From NCBI GenBank assembly GCA_016721505.1, contig JADKHX010000014.1, positions 94,257 to 158,256 of the forward strand: a stretch of 64,000 bases of DNA, in the 5' to 3' direction. Within the stretch, counting starts at the first letter, position 1; the number at the start of each line of letters is the position of its first letter. Shown piece by piece: positions 42,625-51,949 of the stretch. The position numbers and the translations under genes were made by a program. This DNA is from Rhodocyclaceae bacterium (GTDB lineage Bacteria > Pseudomonadota > Gammaproteobacteria > Burkholderiales > Rhodocyclaceae). A model generated the notes under the pieces. The model did not search any database, was not told where the DNA came from, and worked only from the letters and a program-made list of their open reading frames with translations.

Positions 42625-43146
42625 GATTCCAGACGAAATAAAACGATCCATCGTAGAACAGCTAAAGCCGTTAAACGACGAGTACAGAGTGTTTCAGTGG
42701 TTTCCTACTGAAGAATACAATATAGAACTCTTCAATTTCGGCAAAGTCGACGAATCAAAGGTGGAGGCATTAAGCGAAATGATTGAGCGAGGGGTCTTCG
42801 ATATGCCTGCCTTCACTCTTTACTCAGAGCATCTTCACATGATGATGAAAATAATCTCACGTTCTATGTGGGGTTCCTGACGAGTAAACCGATGGAACGT
42901 TTGGTGAAACAACTAAAGGAGTCGTTCAAGATTGTCGACGATCTTATCTTTTTTCCGCATCTTCCGGTAGCGAGATACAAGATACCCTCGAAACAACAGT
43001 ATTTACTTATAAAGAAGAAGTGCGCAGGCTATAACATGGACTTCCAGATCGATATAACTCAAATAACGCTGTTAAACAGCGTTATTGAGAATAACAAACT
43101 TCGTTACGAAACCGTAAAAGAGTTTGCTCTTTATTCAAAGAATTAA
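42602..43146 (+). CDS. 2H phosphoesterase/LigT-like protein (frameshifted, catalytic motif altered)
   Basis: Two pieces, 42602-42840 and about 42840-43146, joined by a one-base error near 42838 (true reading EHLHDDENNLTFYVGFLT). About 180 residues, starting MQLSLAIKIPDEIKRSIVEQ. In the 2H family the first motif is H-x-T, usually in HITLAFLG; here the site is NIELFNFG, lacking the histidine. The second is FFPHLPVARYK, with the histidine but not the threonine. Either a divergent or an inactive member. Overlaps the previous gene by 23 bp. Confidence 0.62.
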
Positions 43147-43289
43147 GCAGCTCCGATTTTGAACATTCCTGTTCCACAAGTTGGGCATTTACCCTTCAAA
43201 GCTGGCTTTCCGTTTTTAAGTGTAACTTTCTCTGGATCTTCACAATCTCTTTTTGCTCTACACTTAACGCAATACATTGATGATGTCAT
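43143..43289 (-). CDS. DUF5679-type small zinc-binding protein
   Basis: A 48-residue protein, MTSSMYCVKCRAKRDCEDPE to the end TGMFKIGAA, with CVKC near the start and CPTCGTGM near the end, a zinc ribbon. The short family is characteristic of Patescibacteria. The ribosome-binding site is strong, AAGGAGGTGA, 7 bp before the ATG (on the minus strand at about 43296-43306). Its stop overlaps that of the 2H phosphoesterase gene by 3 bp tail to tail. Confidence 0.85.
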   Translation of the reverse strand: MTSSMYCVKCRAKRDCEDPEKVTLKNGKPALKGKCPTCGTGMFKIGAA

Positions 43290-43311
43290 ATTATATTTTC
43301 ACCTCCTTTGT

Positions 43312-43542
43312 TCATTTTCCTAGCTTCATAATGAGGCTAAGATGATTATTCATCGTACCATAATAAAGAACGAATTCAAGCGCAATTATGGCTAAAATTA
43401 TTATGAGGGTTTTCGTAATATCTGTGCGAAAGTATGCGTGGAGCACCGTATCCTCGTGAGATGGGCCGTCCTGATAAGACTTCTGTTCCCGGCTTTTTTT
43501 AAGTTTAGCCTTTATTTTTTGTTCTTTCGTGCGTTGTGGCAT
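43312..43542 (-). CDS. Small single-pass membrane protein
   Basis: 76 residues from the ATG at 43540-43542 (MPQRTKEQKIKAKLKKSREQ). A basic N-terminus of about 45 residues is followed by one transmembrane segment (about 48-65, TLIIILAIIALEFVLYYG). The look is that of small patescibacterial proteins encoded beside DUF5679. No family recognised. Confidence 0.65.
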   Translation of the reverse strand: MPQRTKEQKIKAKLKKSREQKSYQDGPSHEDTVLHAYFRTDITKTLIIILAIIALEFVLYYGTMNNHLSLIMKLGK

Positions 43543-43597
43543 GTACAAGGTTTTAACATATTGACACTATTTTGTAAAGTGTTTAGAATGTAAATCA

Positions 43598-44050
43598 ATG
43601 TTCTTTTATATCGTATTCGCCCTTCTTTTTGGCTGGCTCACAACGCTCACTATAGTTGTATATAAGACAAAGAAGCATTACCAACACCTCGTTAAGGACA
43701 CAAAAAATCAACACATCGATGAGGTCTTGGAGCGACTTCTTGCACATGATGAGACGCTCATGTCTGACTCAAAGCTTCTCAAGGAAGCACTTATGAATCT
43801 TGAGAAGGACGTCTCTACACATATGCAGAAGGTAGGCATTACTCGATTTAATCCGTTTGGAAAACCCAATGGAGCTGATCAAAGCTTCGTTCTTTCTTTA
43901 TTAGATAGACATAACAGCGGAGTTGTTATAAATTTCGTATATACTCATGAAGGCGTTCGCGTCTATAGCAAGCATGTGCATCTGGGAAAAGGGAAAGAAT
44001 ACCCGCTGACACCGGAGGAAGAACATGCTATTGAACAAAGTTTCAAATAA
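43598..44050 (+). CDS. DUF4446 family protein
   Basis: 150 residues: an N-terminal transmembrane anchor (about 3-22), a coiled coil (QHIDEVLERLLAHDETL), and the conserved DUF4446 core VGITRFNPFGKPNGADQSF, then LLDRHNSGVVINFVY and the C-terminus YPLTPEEEHAIEQ. Common in Patescibacteria and Firmicutes; function unknown. Confidence 0.9.
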   Translation: MFFYIVFALLFGWLTTLTIVVYKTKKHYQHLVKDTKNQHIDEVLERLLAHDETLMSDSKLLKEALMNLEKDVSTHMQKVGITRFNPFGKPNGADQSFVLSLLDRHNSGVVINFVYTHEGVRVYSKHVHLGKGKEYPLTPEEEHAIEQSFK

Positions 44051-44072
44051 GTTATATATAATGTAATTTCAT

Positions 44073-45231
44073 ATGCCAACAAAACACAGTATTTTTCTCT
44101 CAATCATAATGTTCCTCGTTGTCGGTTCGATTTCGTACTTTTACTTCTCAAGTGGCTTTGGCAAGGATGGCAGTAATGCTCCTCTCACCACGGTTAAGAA
44201 TGCAGCGGGTGAGGAAGAAGTTGTTGATACCGCACCCAAAACAGAGGAATGCCCTCTCAATGGCGAGTTATTCTCAAAAGCAAGAAAGCAACTTTGGGAG
44301 ACGCGAAGACCTCTTGGCGTAGCGATCGAAAACCATCTTGAAGCACGACCACAGTCCGGTCTCTCGAAAGCAGACGTGGTGTACGAGGCAGTTGCCGAGG
44401 GTGGTATTACACGATTTTTAGCAATGTTTTACTGTCAGGATGCGAAACCAATCGGTCCGGTCCGATCAGCACGAATTTACTTTTTGAAGCTACTTCAAGG
44501 ATACGGAAACTCACCACTCTATGCACATGTTGGAGGAGCAAATACTCCAGGTCCAGCAGACGCTCTTGGAGAGATTCGAGATATTGGATGGGATGGATAC
44601 AACGATATGAATCAGTTTGCGGTTCCGTTCCCATACTACTATCGTGATTACGAGAGACTACCTGATCGTGCAACAGAGCACGATGTATTCCTCAACTCAG
44701 AAGCTGTGGGAGTATGCAAAAAATAATCGTAAGTTATCTGATAAAGATGAGGATGGTGTTGCTTGGGACAAGGGGTGGAAGTCTTGGAAGTTCACCGATG
44801 AGGCAAAGTCTGGAGAACGTGGGGCAGCGGGAAAGATTAGCTTCGGGTTCTGGTCTAAGTTTGACTCAGATAATTATGCGGTGACATGGGCGTATGATCC
44901 GGTAACTAATACCTATGCACGATCAAATGGAGGCACGTCCCATCTTGATAAGATTACGAATAAGCCTTTACGAACAAAAAATGTAGTCGTTGTCTTTGCA
45001 ACCGAAAGATCGGCTGATGATGGGTATGAAGGTGGACACCTACTTTACGGTATTGTAGGACAGGGTACCGGTACTCTTTTTAACAACGGTAAGGTGACCA
45101 AGATCTCTTGGAAGAAGCCTTCCGAGGAAGAGATGATGCGTTTTTATGACAAAACAGGCGCTGAGATCCAGCTTGTACGTGGACAGGTCTTTGTCGAGAT
45201 TCTCCCGACGGGGAATGAGGTTAGTTATTAA
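44073..45231 (+). CDS. DUF3048 domain-containing lipoprotein-like protein (YerB-like, frameshifted)
   Basis: Reads as one protein of about 385 residues after correcting a frameshift near 44700. N-terminal membrane anchor (about 8-28), then RRPLGVAIENHLEARPQSGL, ADVVYEAVAEGGITRFLAMF and IGPVRSARIYFLKL, the signature of the first DUF3048 half, and in the second half GKISFGFWSKFDSDNYAVTW and GQVFVEILPTG. Resembles B. subtilis YerB, role unknown. The frameshift is probably a sequencing error. Confidence 0.88.
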
Positions 45232-45263
45232 CCATTGGGGTTTTACAGAACGACTCAGTATGT

Positions 45264-45839
45264 ATGTTAAGACACATTATTCCTTCGCGAACGCGAATCA
45301 AAGTTCTTCAGTTGTTGTTTCATAATCCAACTGAAAACTACTACCTGCGTCGCGTGGTACGAGAGATAGATGAAGAGGTGAACGCCGTCAAGCGAGAGTT
45401 CGATATCCTTGTTGAGGAGAAGTTGGTAACGAAGGAAAAGCGACTCAACAAAGTCTTCTTTGCACTGAATAAGCAGTACGAGTTTTATGATGAGTTCCTC
45501 CGAATCTTCACGAAGAGCGATCCTTTTGCGCAGGCAATTATGCACACCCTCCCGAAGCTGGGAAGAGTGAAGTTTATTGCGTTATCACTGAAGTACTCCA
45601 AGCGCCTACCAATCAAGGAGGATGAGGTATACGTTATCTTTGTGGGTCTCATTGTAGTTCCAGAGATTGAGTTATTGATCTCCGAGGCAGAGAAGGCCTT
45701 TGGGCGAGAGATTAACTTTACGGTCATGAATGAAGATGAGTTTACCTTCCGAAAGAGAAACACCGATCCATTTTTATGGAGATTTCTTCGTCAGCCAAAA
45801 GTAATGCTTGTCGGCTCAGAGGATGAGCTGTTAAAATAG
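45264..45839 (+). CDS. Winged-helix protein with nucleotidyltransferase-like C-terminal domain
   Basis: 191 residues. Residues 1-75 form an ArsR-like winged helix (IPSRTRIKVLQLLFHNPTEN, YLRRVVREIDEEVNAVKREF), and residues about 95-170 resemble a degenerate nucleotidyltransferase domain without a clear active site. Such fusions recur in Patescibacteria and are probably DNA-binding regulators. It ends 10 bp before secD. Confidence 0.75.
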   Translation: MLRHIIPSRTRIKVLQLLFHNPTENYYLRRVVREIDEEVNAVKREFDILVEEKLVTKEKRLNKVFFALNKQYEFYDEFLRIFTKSDPFAQAIMHTLPKLGRVKFIALSLKYSKRLPIKEDEVYVIFVGLIVVPEIELLISEAEKAFGREINFTVMNEDEFTFRKRNTDPFLWRFLRQPKVMLVGSEDELLK

Positions 45840-45848
45840 CATCTACAG

Positions 45849-47207
45849 ATGAGATATCTTTGGTATGTAGCACTAACCTGTCTTTTCATTCTTCTTGTAT
45901 GGATCGATCTTCCTGAGAACTATCGCGTCCATTTTACACTCGGAAATCGAAGTGTTGATTTTGTTTTAAATCCACTATCGATAGACTCAAATATCTATGG
46001 CTTTAAGATAAAGAAAGACTTCACTACGAAGTACGGGCTCGACCTTAAAGGAGGGAAGCCATCTTGTTTTTGAGACAGACACCTCGAAACTTCTCTCAAC
46101 CGATATCCAGGACGCGCTTAACTCGAGTAAGGACATCATTGAAAGAAGAATTAATTTTTTTGAGCTTCAGAACCGCTTGTACAGACAATCAAGGCAGGTG
46201 ACAAACACAGAATTATTGTTGAGTTACCAGGTATCAAAGACACTGCGGAGGCGGTTGCATCTATTGGAAGAACTGCAAACCTTAATTTTCGCGAAGAACT
46301 TCAGTTAAATATTCCCAACGTTGGAACTGAAACGGCAGGGAGAATCTACTTTAACCCTGACTCAAAACTGAAGGGAGCTGATATTAAAAAAGCTACGGTC
46401 ACCTTCGATCAAAATACCGGTAAACCACAGGTTGCGCTTTCCTTCTCCGATAAGGGAGCAAAGATATTTGGAGAGCTCACCACGAAAAATGTAGGTAAGC
46501 AAATTGGTATTTTCCTTGACGATCAGGTGCTTGTTGCTCCTGTAGTGCAACAACCGATTCTTGACGGAAACGGAGTTATCACTACTCAATATACCCTTGA
46601 TCAAACTAGACAACTTGCAATGGCGATTAATTCCGGAGCTCTTCCCGTTCCGATTAAGCTTATTGAGCAGAGAACGATTGGGCCATCACTCGGGGCAGAA
46701 GAGATCCAAAAGAGTGTTATCGCAGGAGGAATAGGGCTGACCGCTGTCGCTCTTTTCATGGTCTTAAACTATGGAGGGCTTGGTTTCATCGCCTGTGTAG
46801 GGCTCATTATCTATGGACTTATTTCCTTTGGTCTCTTCCGTCTTTTCTCGGTTACGTTGACGTTGTCAGGCGTAGCAGGATTTATTCTATCCATCGGAAT
46901 GGCGGTTGACTCAAACATTCTCATCTTCGAGAGAATCAAAGAGGAGAAGCGTAAAGGACGAAGTCATCTTGCCGCAATTCAGTTAGGATTTGGACGTGCG
47001 ATTGATGCTATTAAAGACGCCAACACTACTACATTACTCGTAGCCTTTATTTTATATAATCCGCTGAACTGGGAATTTTTCCCACAGCTCGGCCTGATCA
47101 AAGGCTTTGCTCTCACCCTCGCTATTGGCGTAGTGGTGAGTTTGTTTACGGGAGTCGTTATCACCAAGCGTCTCATTAATATTTTTTATAAAGCCAAAGC
47201 TCAGTAG
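45849..47207 (+). CDS. secD: Protein translocase subunit SecD (two frameshifts)
   Basis: Membrane subunit that uses the proton-motive force to aid Sec export. The start MRYLWYVALTCLFILLVW is a transmembrane segment. YGLDLKGG breaks at about 46056 (one extra base) and again near 46165; corrected, the frame gives HLVFETDTSK and NFFELSEPLVQTIKAGDKH. The large P1 domain and six C-terminal helices follow (GMAVDSNILIFERIKEE, IKDANTTTLLVAFILY). About 452 residues. It lies 5 bp before secF. Confidence 0.93.
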
Positions 47208-47212
47208 ATAAT

Positions 47213-48073
47213 ATGATTAATTTTTTTAAGTTTCGGTTTATATACTTTGGCATTTCTACGATAGTGATACTATCAGGACTTATCTCGATCTTTACCTTCG
47301 GATTCCGAACCTCAATTGATTTCAGCGGTGGAACGATTCTCGAGTATCAAACCGGAAAACAGACAGATATGAAGCGGCTTGATTCTCTATTACAGAGTCA
47401 AAAGTTTAAAGTTCTATTGCAGGAGCAAAAGGGGAATAAGTTGTCGATGCGCTTTGCGCCGTTGAGTGTAGCCGATGAAAAAGTAGTGTTAGAGCAGGTG
47501 AAAAAGGCTTCAAAAAGTTCGGTTACCATTCTTCGTTCGGAGACGGTAGGCGCCACTCTCGGAAAGGAAACAATCAATAAAACCTTAATTGCCGCATTGG
47601 TAGCAATTCTTGGAATTCTCCTATACATGACCTTTGCTTTTAAGAGTTTTAACTTCGCTGTTGCTGCGATTGTAGCACTTGCCCACGATCTATTAGTCAT
47701 GGTGGGAGGATATTCAATTATCTCCCATTTTTACGGAGCAGAACTCAATACTCTTTTTGTAACTGCTTTATTAACCACCCTGTCCTTTTCGGTTCATGAC
47801 ACCATCATCATATTCGATAAGATCCGCGAGTACCGCAGATCAAGAGTTGAGGATGTTCAGATTAGTGCGAATCGTGCTCTTACCGAGACACTGATTCGAT
47901 CGCTTAACAACTCGATGACTATCATGTTTATGTTGCTCGCCCTCATCTTATTTGGCGGATCAACGATACGATTTTTTATTATCGCCCTCTTGATCGGAAC
48001 CATAACCGGGACTTACTCCTCACCGTTTATTGCAACCCCGATGCTCGTTTTGTTGGAGAAGCGAAAACGATAA
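47213..48073 (+). CDS. secF: Protein translocase subunit SecF
   Basis: 286 residues. Start MINFFKFRFIYFGISTIVIL, then TSIDFSGGTILEYQ, the N-terminal signature, and six helices with the conserved AHDLLVMVGGY and SVHDTIIIFDKIREYRRS. Forms the SecDF complex with the upstream gene. No frameshift here. Followed 3 bp later by a metallohydrolase. Confidence 0.95.
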   Translation: MINFFKFRFIYFGISTIVILSGLISIFTFGFRTSIDFSGGTILEYQTGKQTDMKRLDSLLQSQKFKVLLQEQKGNKLSMRFAPLSVADEKVVLEQVKKASKSSVTILRSETVGATLGKETINKTLIAALVAILGILLYMTFAFKSFNFAVAAIVALAHDLLVMVGGYSIISHFYGAELNTLFVTALLTTLSFSVHDTIIIFDKIREYRRSRVEDVQISANRALTETLIRSLNNSMTIMFMLLALILFGGSTIRFFIIALLIGTITGTYSSPFIATPMLVLLEKRKR

Positions 48074-48076
48074 TCT

Positions 48077-48697
48077 ATGAAGGTGCTCACATATCCTCTT
48101 GGAGAGCTACAGGCAAACTGCTATTTTCTGGTGCAGGATAAAGACTGTGTAATCATAGATCCCGGGGACTCAGCTGATTTTATACTCGAAGAAGTATCGA
48201 GGAATAATCTTCAGGTGAAGGCGATTATTGCAACTCATGGACACTTCGATCACGTGATGGCTATCGGAGAGCTCAAGATGTCTCTGAACGTACCAGTCTA
48301 CATATCATCCAAGGATAGGTTCTTACTCGATAGGGTCGAGGAGACCGCAAAGTACTTTCTTGGCCACATGCCGGTAGTTATTCCAATATCGGATACGGTC
48401 AATATTCCAGAAATATTAAGAATTAAAAGCTTAGAACTAAAAATTATTCATAGTCCAGGCCACACTCCAGGAAGTGTATGTATCTATGATAAAGAAGAAG
48501 GAATTTTATTTACAGGAGACACGATTTTCAAAGACGGTATTGGTCGCTACGATTTTTCCTACTCAAATAAGAAGGAACTACTTGACTCAATTAGCCGATT
48601 AATCGAAGTATTTCCTGAAGAGACTTTGGTGTACCCAGGTCATGGAGATCCGACCACACTTGGAGATGAACGGAGGAGTTTAGCTCAGCTTCTTTAG
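48077..48697 (+). CDS. MBL-fold metallohydrolase (glyoxalase II-like)
   Basis: 206 residues with all metal ligands of the family: THGHFDHVMA (HxHxDH), HSPGHTPGSV, FTGDTIF and YPGHGDPT. Likely binds two zinc or iron ions and hydrolyses a thioester or phosphodiester; substrate unknown. It starts 3 bp after secF and overlaps the end of cca tail to tail by 18 bp. Confidence 0.93.
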   Translation: MKVLTYPLGELQANCYFLVQDKDCVIIDPGDSADFILEEVSRNNLQVKAIIATHGHFDHVMAIGELKMSLNVPVYISSKDRFLLDRVEETAKYFLGHMPVVIPISDTVNIPEILRIKSLELKIIHSPGHTPGSVCIYDKEEGILFTGDTIFKDGIGRYDFSYSNKKELLDSISRLIEVFPEETLVYPGHGDPTTLGDERRSLAQLL

Positions 48698-50016
48698 TTC
48701 GGCAAGAAGAAGTTCCTTTTCATTTTTCAGTTTTCCCTCCTCAACTTCGACAAATAATTTGCTGAGAATTTCTCCCACCTGTTTTCCCGGTTTCAGATTG
48801 AGTTCCTTCATCACATCGTTTCCGTCAATCTTCAGGTCTGCAATGGAAAACACATGTTTTTGTACTTCCTCAAGACGCTTCTTGAAAAGATCAAGTCTCC
48901 ATGAGGTTGGTGTTGCCCCTGATCCTATACGATCGCCGGTACGCAGGTCGAGCATATCCTGAAGATATTCTTTAGTAACGTCGCGAATAAATCTCCTCAC
49001 CGCTTTATCGGTCTGGTCTTCTTGTACGGTAAACTGATGATGTTTTACCAGAAGGACGAGTTTATCCATTTGCTTATTTGAAAGTTTCAGACGATCGGCG
49101 ATCCGTTGCACCATCTTTTCTCCTACAACCTCATGATTATGAAAGGTGATCAATCCCATCTCGTCCTTATGGTAGGTCTCGACCTTTCCGATGTCATGTA
49201 GAAGCGTGGCAAGCCGCGTAATAGGATCGACGGATGGACAGTGTTTGAGCGACATAACTAAGTGAGTTCCCACATCATAAAGATGATGGCGCTTGGGGCT
49301 TTTTGTTCGATGGTAAAACAGGCGTCTAGTTCGGGAAGTATTTGTTCGAGTATTCCCGTACTTCTTAAAAAAAGAATGCCCTCAGCGGGATTATCACTCG
49401 AAATAATACGTAAAAGTTCATCGCGAATTCTTTCACCCGATACTTTATTGATCAACATAGCATTCTTCCTCATCGAGTCTCTCGTAGCGTCATCCAGAAG
49501 AAATCCAAGTTCGGCAGTGAGTCGAACTGCTCGCATGAGTCTCAACGCATCCTCGGCAAATCGTTTGTCAGGATCGCCAACGGTAACTATGCGTTTCTTT
49601 TCAAGATCGCTTTGTCCCGCATAGGGGTCAACGATAGCAATCTCCCCATCAACAAAGTGAAATGCGATGGCATTAATCGTAAAGTCGCGTCGTGCAAGGT
49701 CTTCTTCGATAGTTTCCGCCCATTCAATCGTGTCAGGGTGTCGAGAGTCGGTGTAGTCGCTCTCCTTACGATGGGTAGTTACCTCGAGGATATGGCCTTC
49801 GAATTTAATACCAACCGTTCCAAAGGTGTTGTTGTAAAAACTATCGGGGAAAAGGGCTTTGAGTTCTTCTGGTTTTGCGTTGGTCGTGAAGTCCCAGTTA
49901 ATTACATCCAGACCAAGGAGAAGGTTGCGAACAGCTCCGCCAACCACATAGATTCGATATCCCTTGTCGGAGAAGATGTCCATAAATCGGCGAATCTCGG
50001 CTGGTAGTTGCTTCAT
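48680..50016 (-). CDS. cca: CCA-adding enzyme/tRNA nucleotidyltransferase (one frameshift)
   Basis: Adds the 3' CCA to tRNAs. The N-terminal piece (50016-49258) starts MKQLPAEIRRFMDIFSDKGY and carries VVGGAVRNLLLG, the catalytic DxD-type region, RRDFTINAIAFHF and DPYAGQSDLEKK. A one-base error near 49290 splits off the C-terminal piece, which starts GTHLVMSLKHC and holds an HD domain (ATLLHDIGKVETY). Corrected, the protein is about 445 residues, the class II HD-type organisation. No neighbour in the operon is obvious. Confidence 0.9.
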
Positions 50017-50041
50017 TGGTTCATTATACTAGAATACCTTC

Positions 50042-50449
50042 ATGCTATATAAAAAACATAAACGACTCATCGATATCCTTTCTCGGATCGTGGTAGTTCC
50101 ATTTATCTGGCTTCCCCTCTTTCCCATACTTCTCACGGACATCATTCTTGAGATTTATCACCGAGTCTGTTTTCCCCTCTGTGGAATTCCCTATGTAAAA
50201 CGAAGTAATTACATCGTGTTTGATCGTGCGCAACTGTCATACATCACAACGATCGAAAAGTTATCCTGCCTTTACTGTAGTTATGCAAATGGATTTCTCC
50301 ATTATGCGACGGCAATCGGTCTTGAAACGGAAAAATACTGGTGTGGTATCAAGCATAAAAACTTTCCTGGATATGTCGAGCTTGTGGATCATAAGGGGTA
50401 CATAGATTATGGAGATAAGAAGGCCTATCACGATCGATACGAAGTTTAA
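50042..50449 (+). CDS. Conserved hypothetical protein with N-terminal membrane segment
   Basis: 135 residues. One or two N-terminal hydrophobic segments (about 10-40), then a conserved cysteine-rich part, IEKLSCLYCSYANGFLHYAT and GLETEKYWCGIKHKN, with CxxC and a further Cys. This motif is familiar from small uncharacterised proteins in several phyla; I know no function. It diverges from cca and converges on the Nudix gene with a 4-bp overlap. Confidence 0.78.
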   Translation: MLYKKHKRLIDILSRIVVVPFIWLPLFPILLTDIILEIYHRVCFPLCGIPYVKRSNYIVFDRAQLSYITTIEKLSCLYCSYANGFLHYATAIGLETEKYWCGIKHKNFPGYVELVDHKGYIDYGDKKAYHDRYEV

Positions 50450-50985
50450 CGTCCCTCTTCAATATCCTTAAAAACCTTCAGGAGCGATGATCGATATTTC
50501 GGCAAAAGCTTGTTTTTCAGTACTTCGTCAAAGGAGTACCATCCGGCTTCATGAAACTCTCCTTTGTCTGCGGTAAGGTTCGGGAGCGAGTCAAGATCTA
50601 CACGATAGAAAAAGTCAAAGTGTTCTGAGCATTTGAGTCGATTTACATCGTCGAAGTGGGTAAGTCCAAAGAGGGTAGCATCGGTTACCTCGAGTCCAAG
50701 CTCTTCTTTACATTCTCGAATTACGGTCTGCAATGGAGATTCTCCCTCCTCTATATGGCCTCCTGCTCCCATCCAGTGATCTGACTTGATGTGGTGTCCA
50801 ATAAATATTTTCTTATGCTTTTTGTTTACAACAAGAACGCCAACGCAAAAATGATCGGTCGCCCCATCTGACTTGAGGTAGGTTGTATTTTTCTTCAGTC
50901 GGTTTTGAAAAGTTTCGATCGTTTCTGGATCGAGAGCAATATTCTTCTTCGCATCTTCAAAGGCGAGGACAATCGGAGAGGTCAT
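50446..50985 (-). CDS. Nudix hydrolase
   Basis: 179 residues. The Nudix box is complete: GGHIEEGESPLQTVIREC with KEELGLEV, which provides the metal-binding glutamates. The N-terminal region includes DHFCVGVLVVNKKHKKIF. Substrate unknown; probably hydrolyses a nucleoside-diphosphate-linked compound. The start overlaps the nfo stop (ATGA), so it is coupled to nfo. Confidence 0.92.
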   Translation of the reverse strand: MTSPIVLAFEDAKKNIALDPETIETFQNRLKKNTTYLKSDGATDHFCVGVLVVNKKHKKIFIGHHIKSDHWMGAGGHIEEGESPLQTVIRECKEELGLEVTDATLFGLTHFDDVNRLKCSEHFDFFYRVDLDSLPNLTADKGEFHEAGWYSFDEVLKNKLLPKYRSSLLKVFKDIEEGR

Positions 50986-51809
50986 ACGAGAAGAGACTTT
51001 ACAATATCAACATTCTGTTTATCCGGACCCTCACCCTTAAAACCAGGTACCTCAAGAATGACGGGAATGTGTTTGGTCTTGGGATGGTTCAGAAGATGCT
51101 TAAATACATCCATCCCTACGAGTCCTTCTCCTAGATTGTCATGACGATCCCTAAGCGATCCAAATGGATCCCTACTATCGTTGAGATGCCAGACCGACAA
51201 CCGCTCAAGCCCGATCTTTTCGTCAAACACGGTAACGAAGTCTTCATAGGACTTTTCAGTGGTAAGATCATATCCGGCGGCGTGAAGGTGACAGGTATCT
51301 AAACACACCTTGAGTCGTTTATCTTTCACTTCCTCAATAATCTCGGCGATTTCATCTATGTCTTTTCCAATTTTTCTATTTCCAGCATTTTCGATAATAA
51401 ACTCAACGTCTTCCGGCATCTTCTCAAGAATCATTGATATATGGTCGCAGAGATGCTTATGATTCTTGCCATTGTCCTTATATGACCCAAGATGAACGAT
51501 ACTTCCTCTTACGCCCATTGCCGATGCGATCTTGAGTTCATGTGTAAGGAGTTGTTTAGAAAGCGTTCCGATACGACCTGTATCGGCTAGGTTAATAAGA
51601 TACGATGCATGAAAGTACACCGGAGTTACATCTTTATTTTTTGCGTATTTCGCAAACGCGTCAGAGTCCGACTCAGGAATTTTTGCGAAGTTCCATCCGC
51701 GGGGTGAGGCACAGAAGATTTGTACCGCATTGCATCCTATCTCTAATGCTCTGTCGATGGCTTTGATATGGCCTCCCGCAATAGATACATGAGCTCCTAT
51801 ACGATGCAT
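50982..51809 (-). CDS. nfo: Endonuclease IV (deoxyribonuclease IV)
   Basis: AP endonuclease of base-excision repair, with a trinuclear zinc site in a TIM barrel. 275 residues, starting MHRIGAHVSIAGGHIKAIDR. Metal and catalytic motifs: VHLGSYKD, FIIENAGN, LKVCLDTCHLHAAGYDL, VWHLNDSRDPFGSLRDRH, and VILEVPGFK. Close to the Nudix gene, suggesting a small DNA-maintenance operon. Divergent from hrcA with a 140-bp spacer. Confidence 0.94.
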   Translation of the reverse strand: MHRIGAHVSIAGGHIKAIDRALEIGCNAVQIFCASPRGWNFAKIPESDSDAFAKYAKNKDVTPVYFHASYLINLADTGRIGTLSKQLLTHELKIASAMGVRGSIVHLGSYKDNGKNHKHLCDHISMILEKMPEDVEFIIENAGNRKIGKDIDEIAEIIEEVKDKRLKVCLDTCHLHAAGYDLTTEKSYEDFVTVFDEKIGLERLSVWHLNDSRDPFGSLRDRHDNLGEGLVGMDVFKHLLNHPKTKHIPVILEVPGFKGEGPDKQNVDIVKSLLV

Positions 51810-51880
51810 AATTTATTCATTATACACTCCAACTCTCATTTCCGATTCCATCGATATTCGATATTCAATAAAATCCAGGG

Positions 51881-51917
51881 TTGACATCTTTTAGCAGAGT
51901 TACTATACTATTGCTAA
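51881..51917 (+). promoter_or_regulatory. hrcA promoter with CIRCE-like operator
   Basis: A -35 box TTGACA at 51881-51886 and a -10 box TATACT at 51904-51909 are separated by 17 bp, a good sigma-70-type promoter. The -10 box lies within an inverted repeat at 51891-51917: TTAGCA, 15 bases, TGCTAA. The total length of 27 and the outer 6-bp arms match the CIRCE operator (TTAGCACTC, N9, GAGTGCTAA); the inner three bases of each arm do not. HrcA encoded 33 bp downstream is the expected ligand. Confidence 0.75.
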
Positions 51918-51949
51918 CCCTTAATTTTTTAAGTAAAAAGGGAATACCT

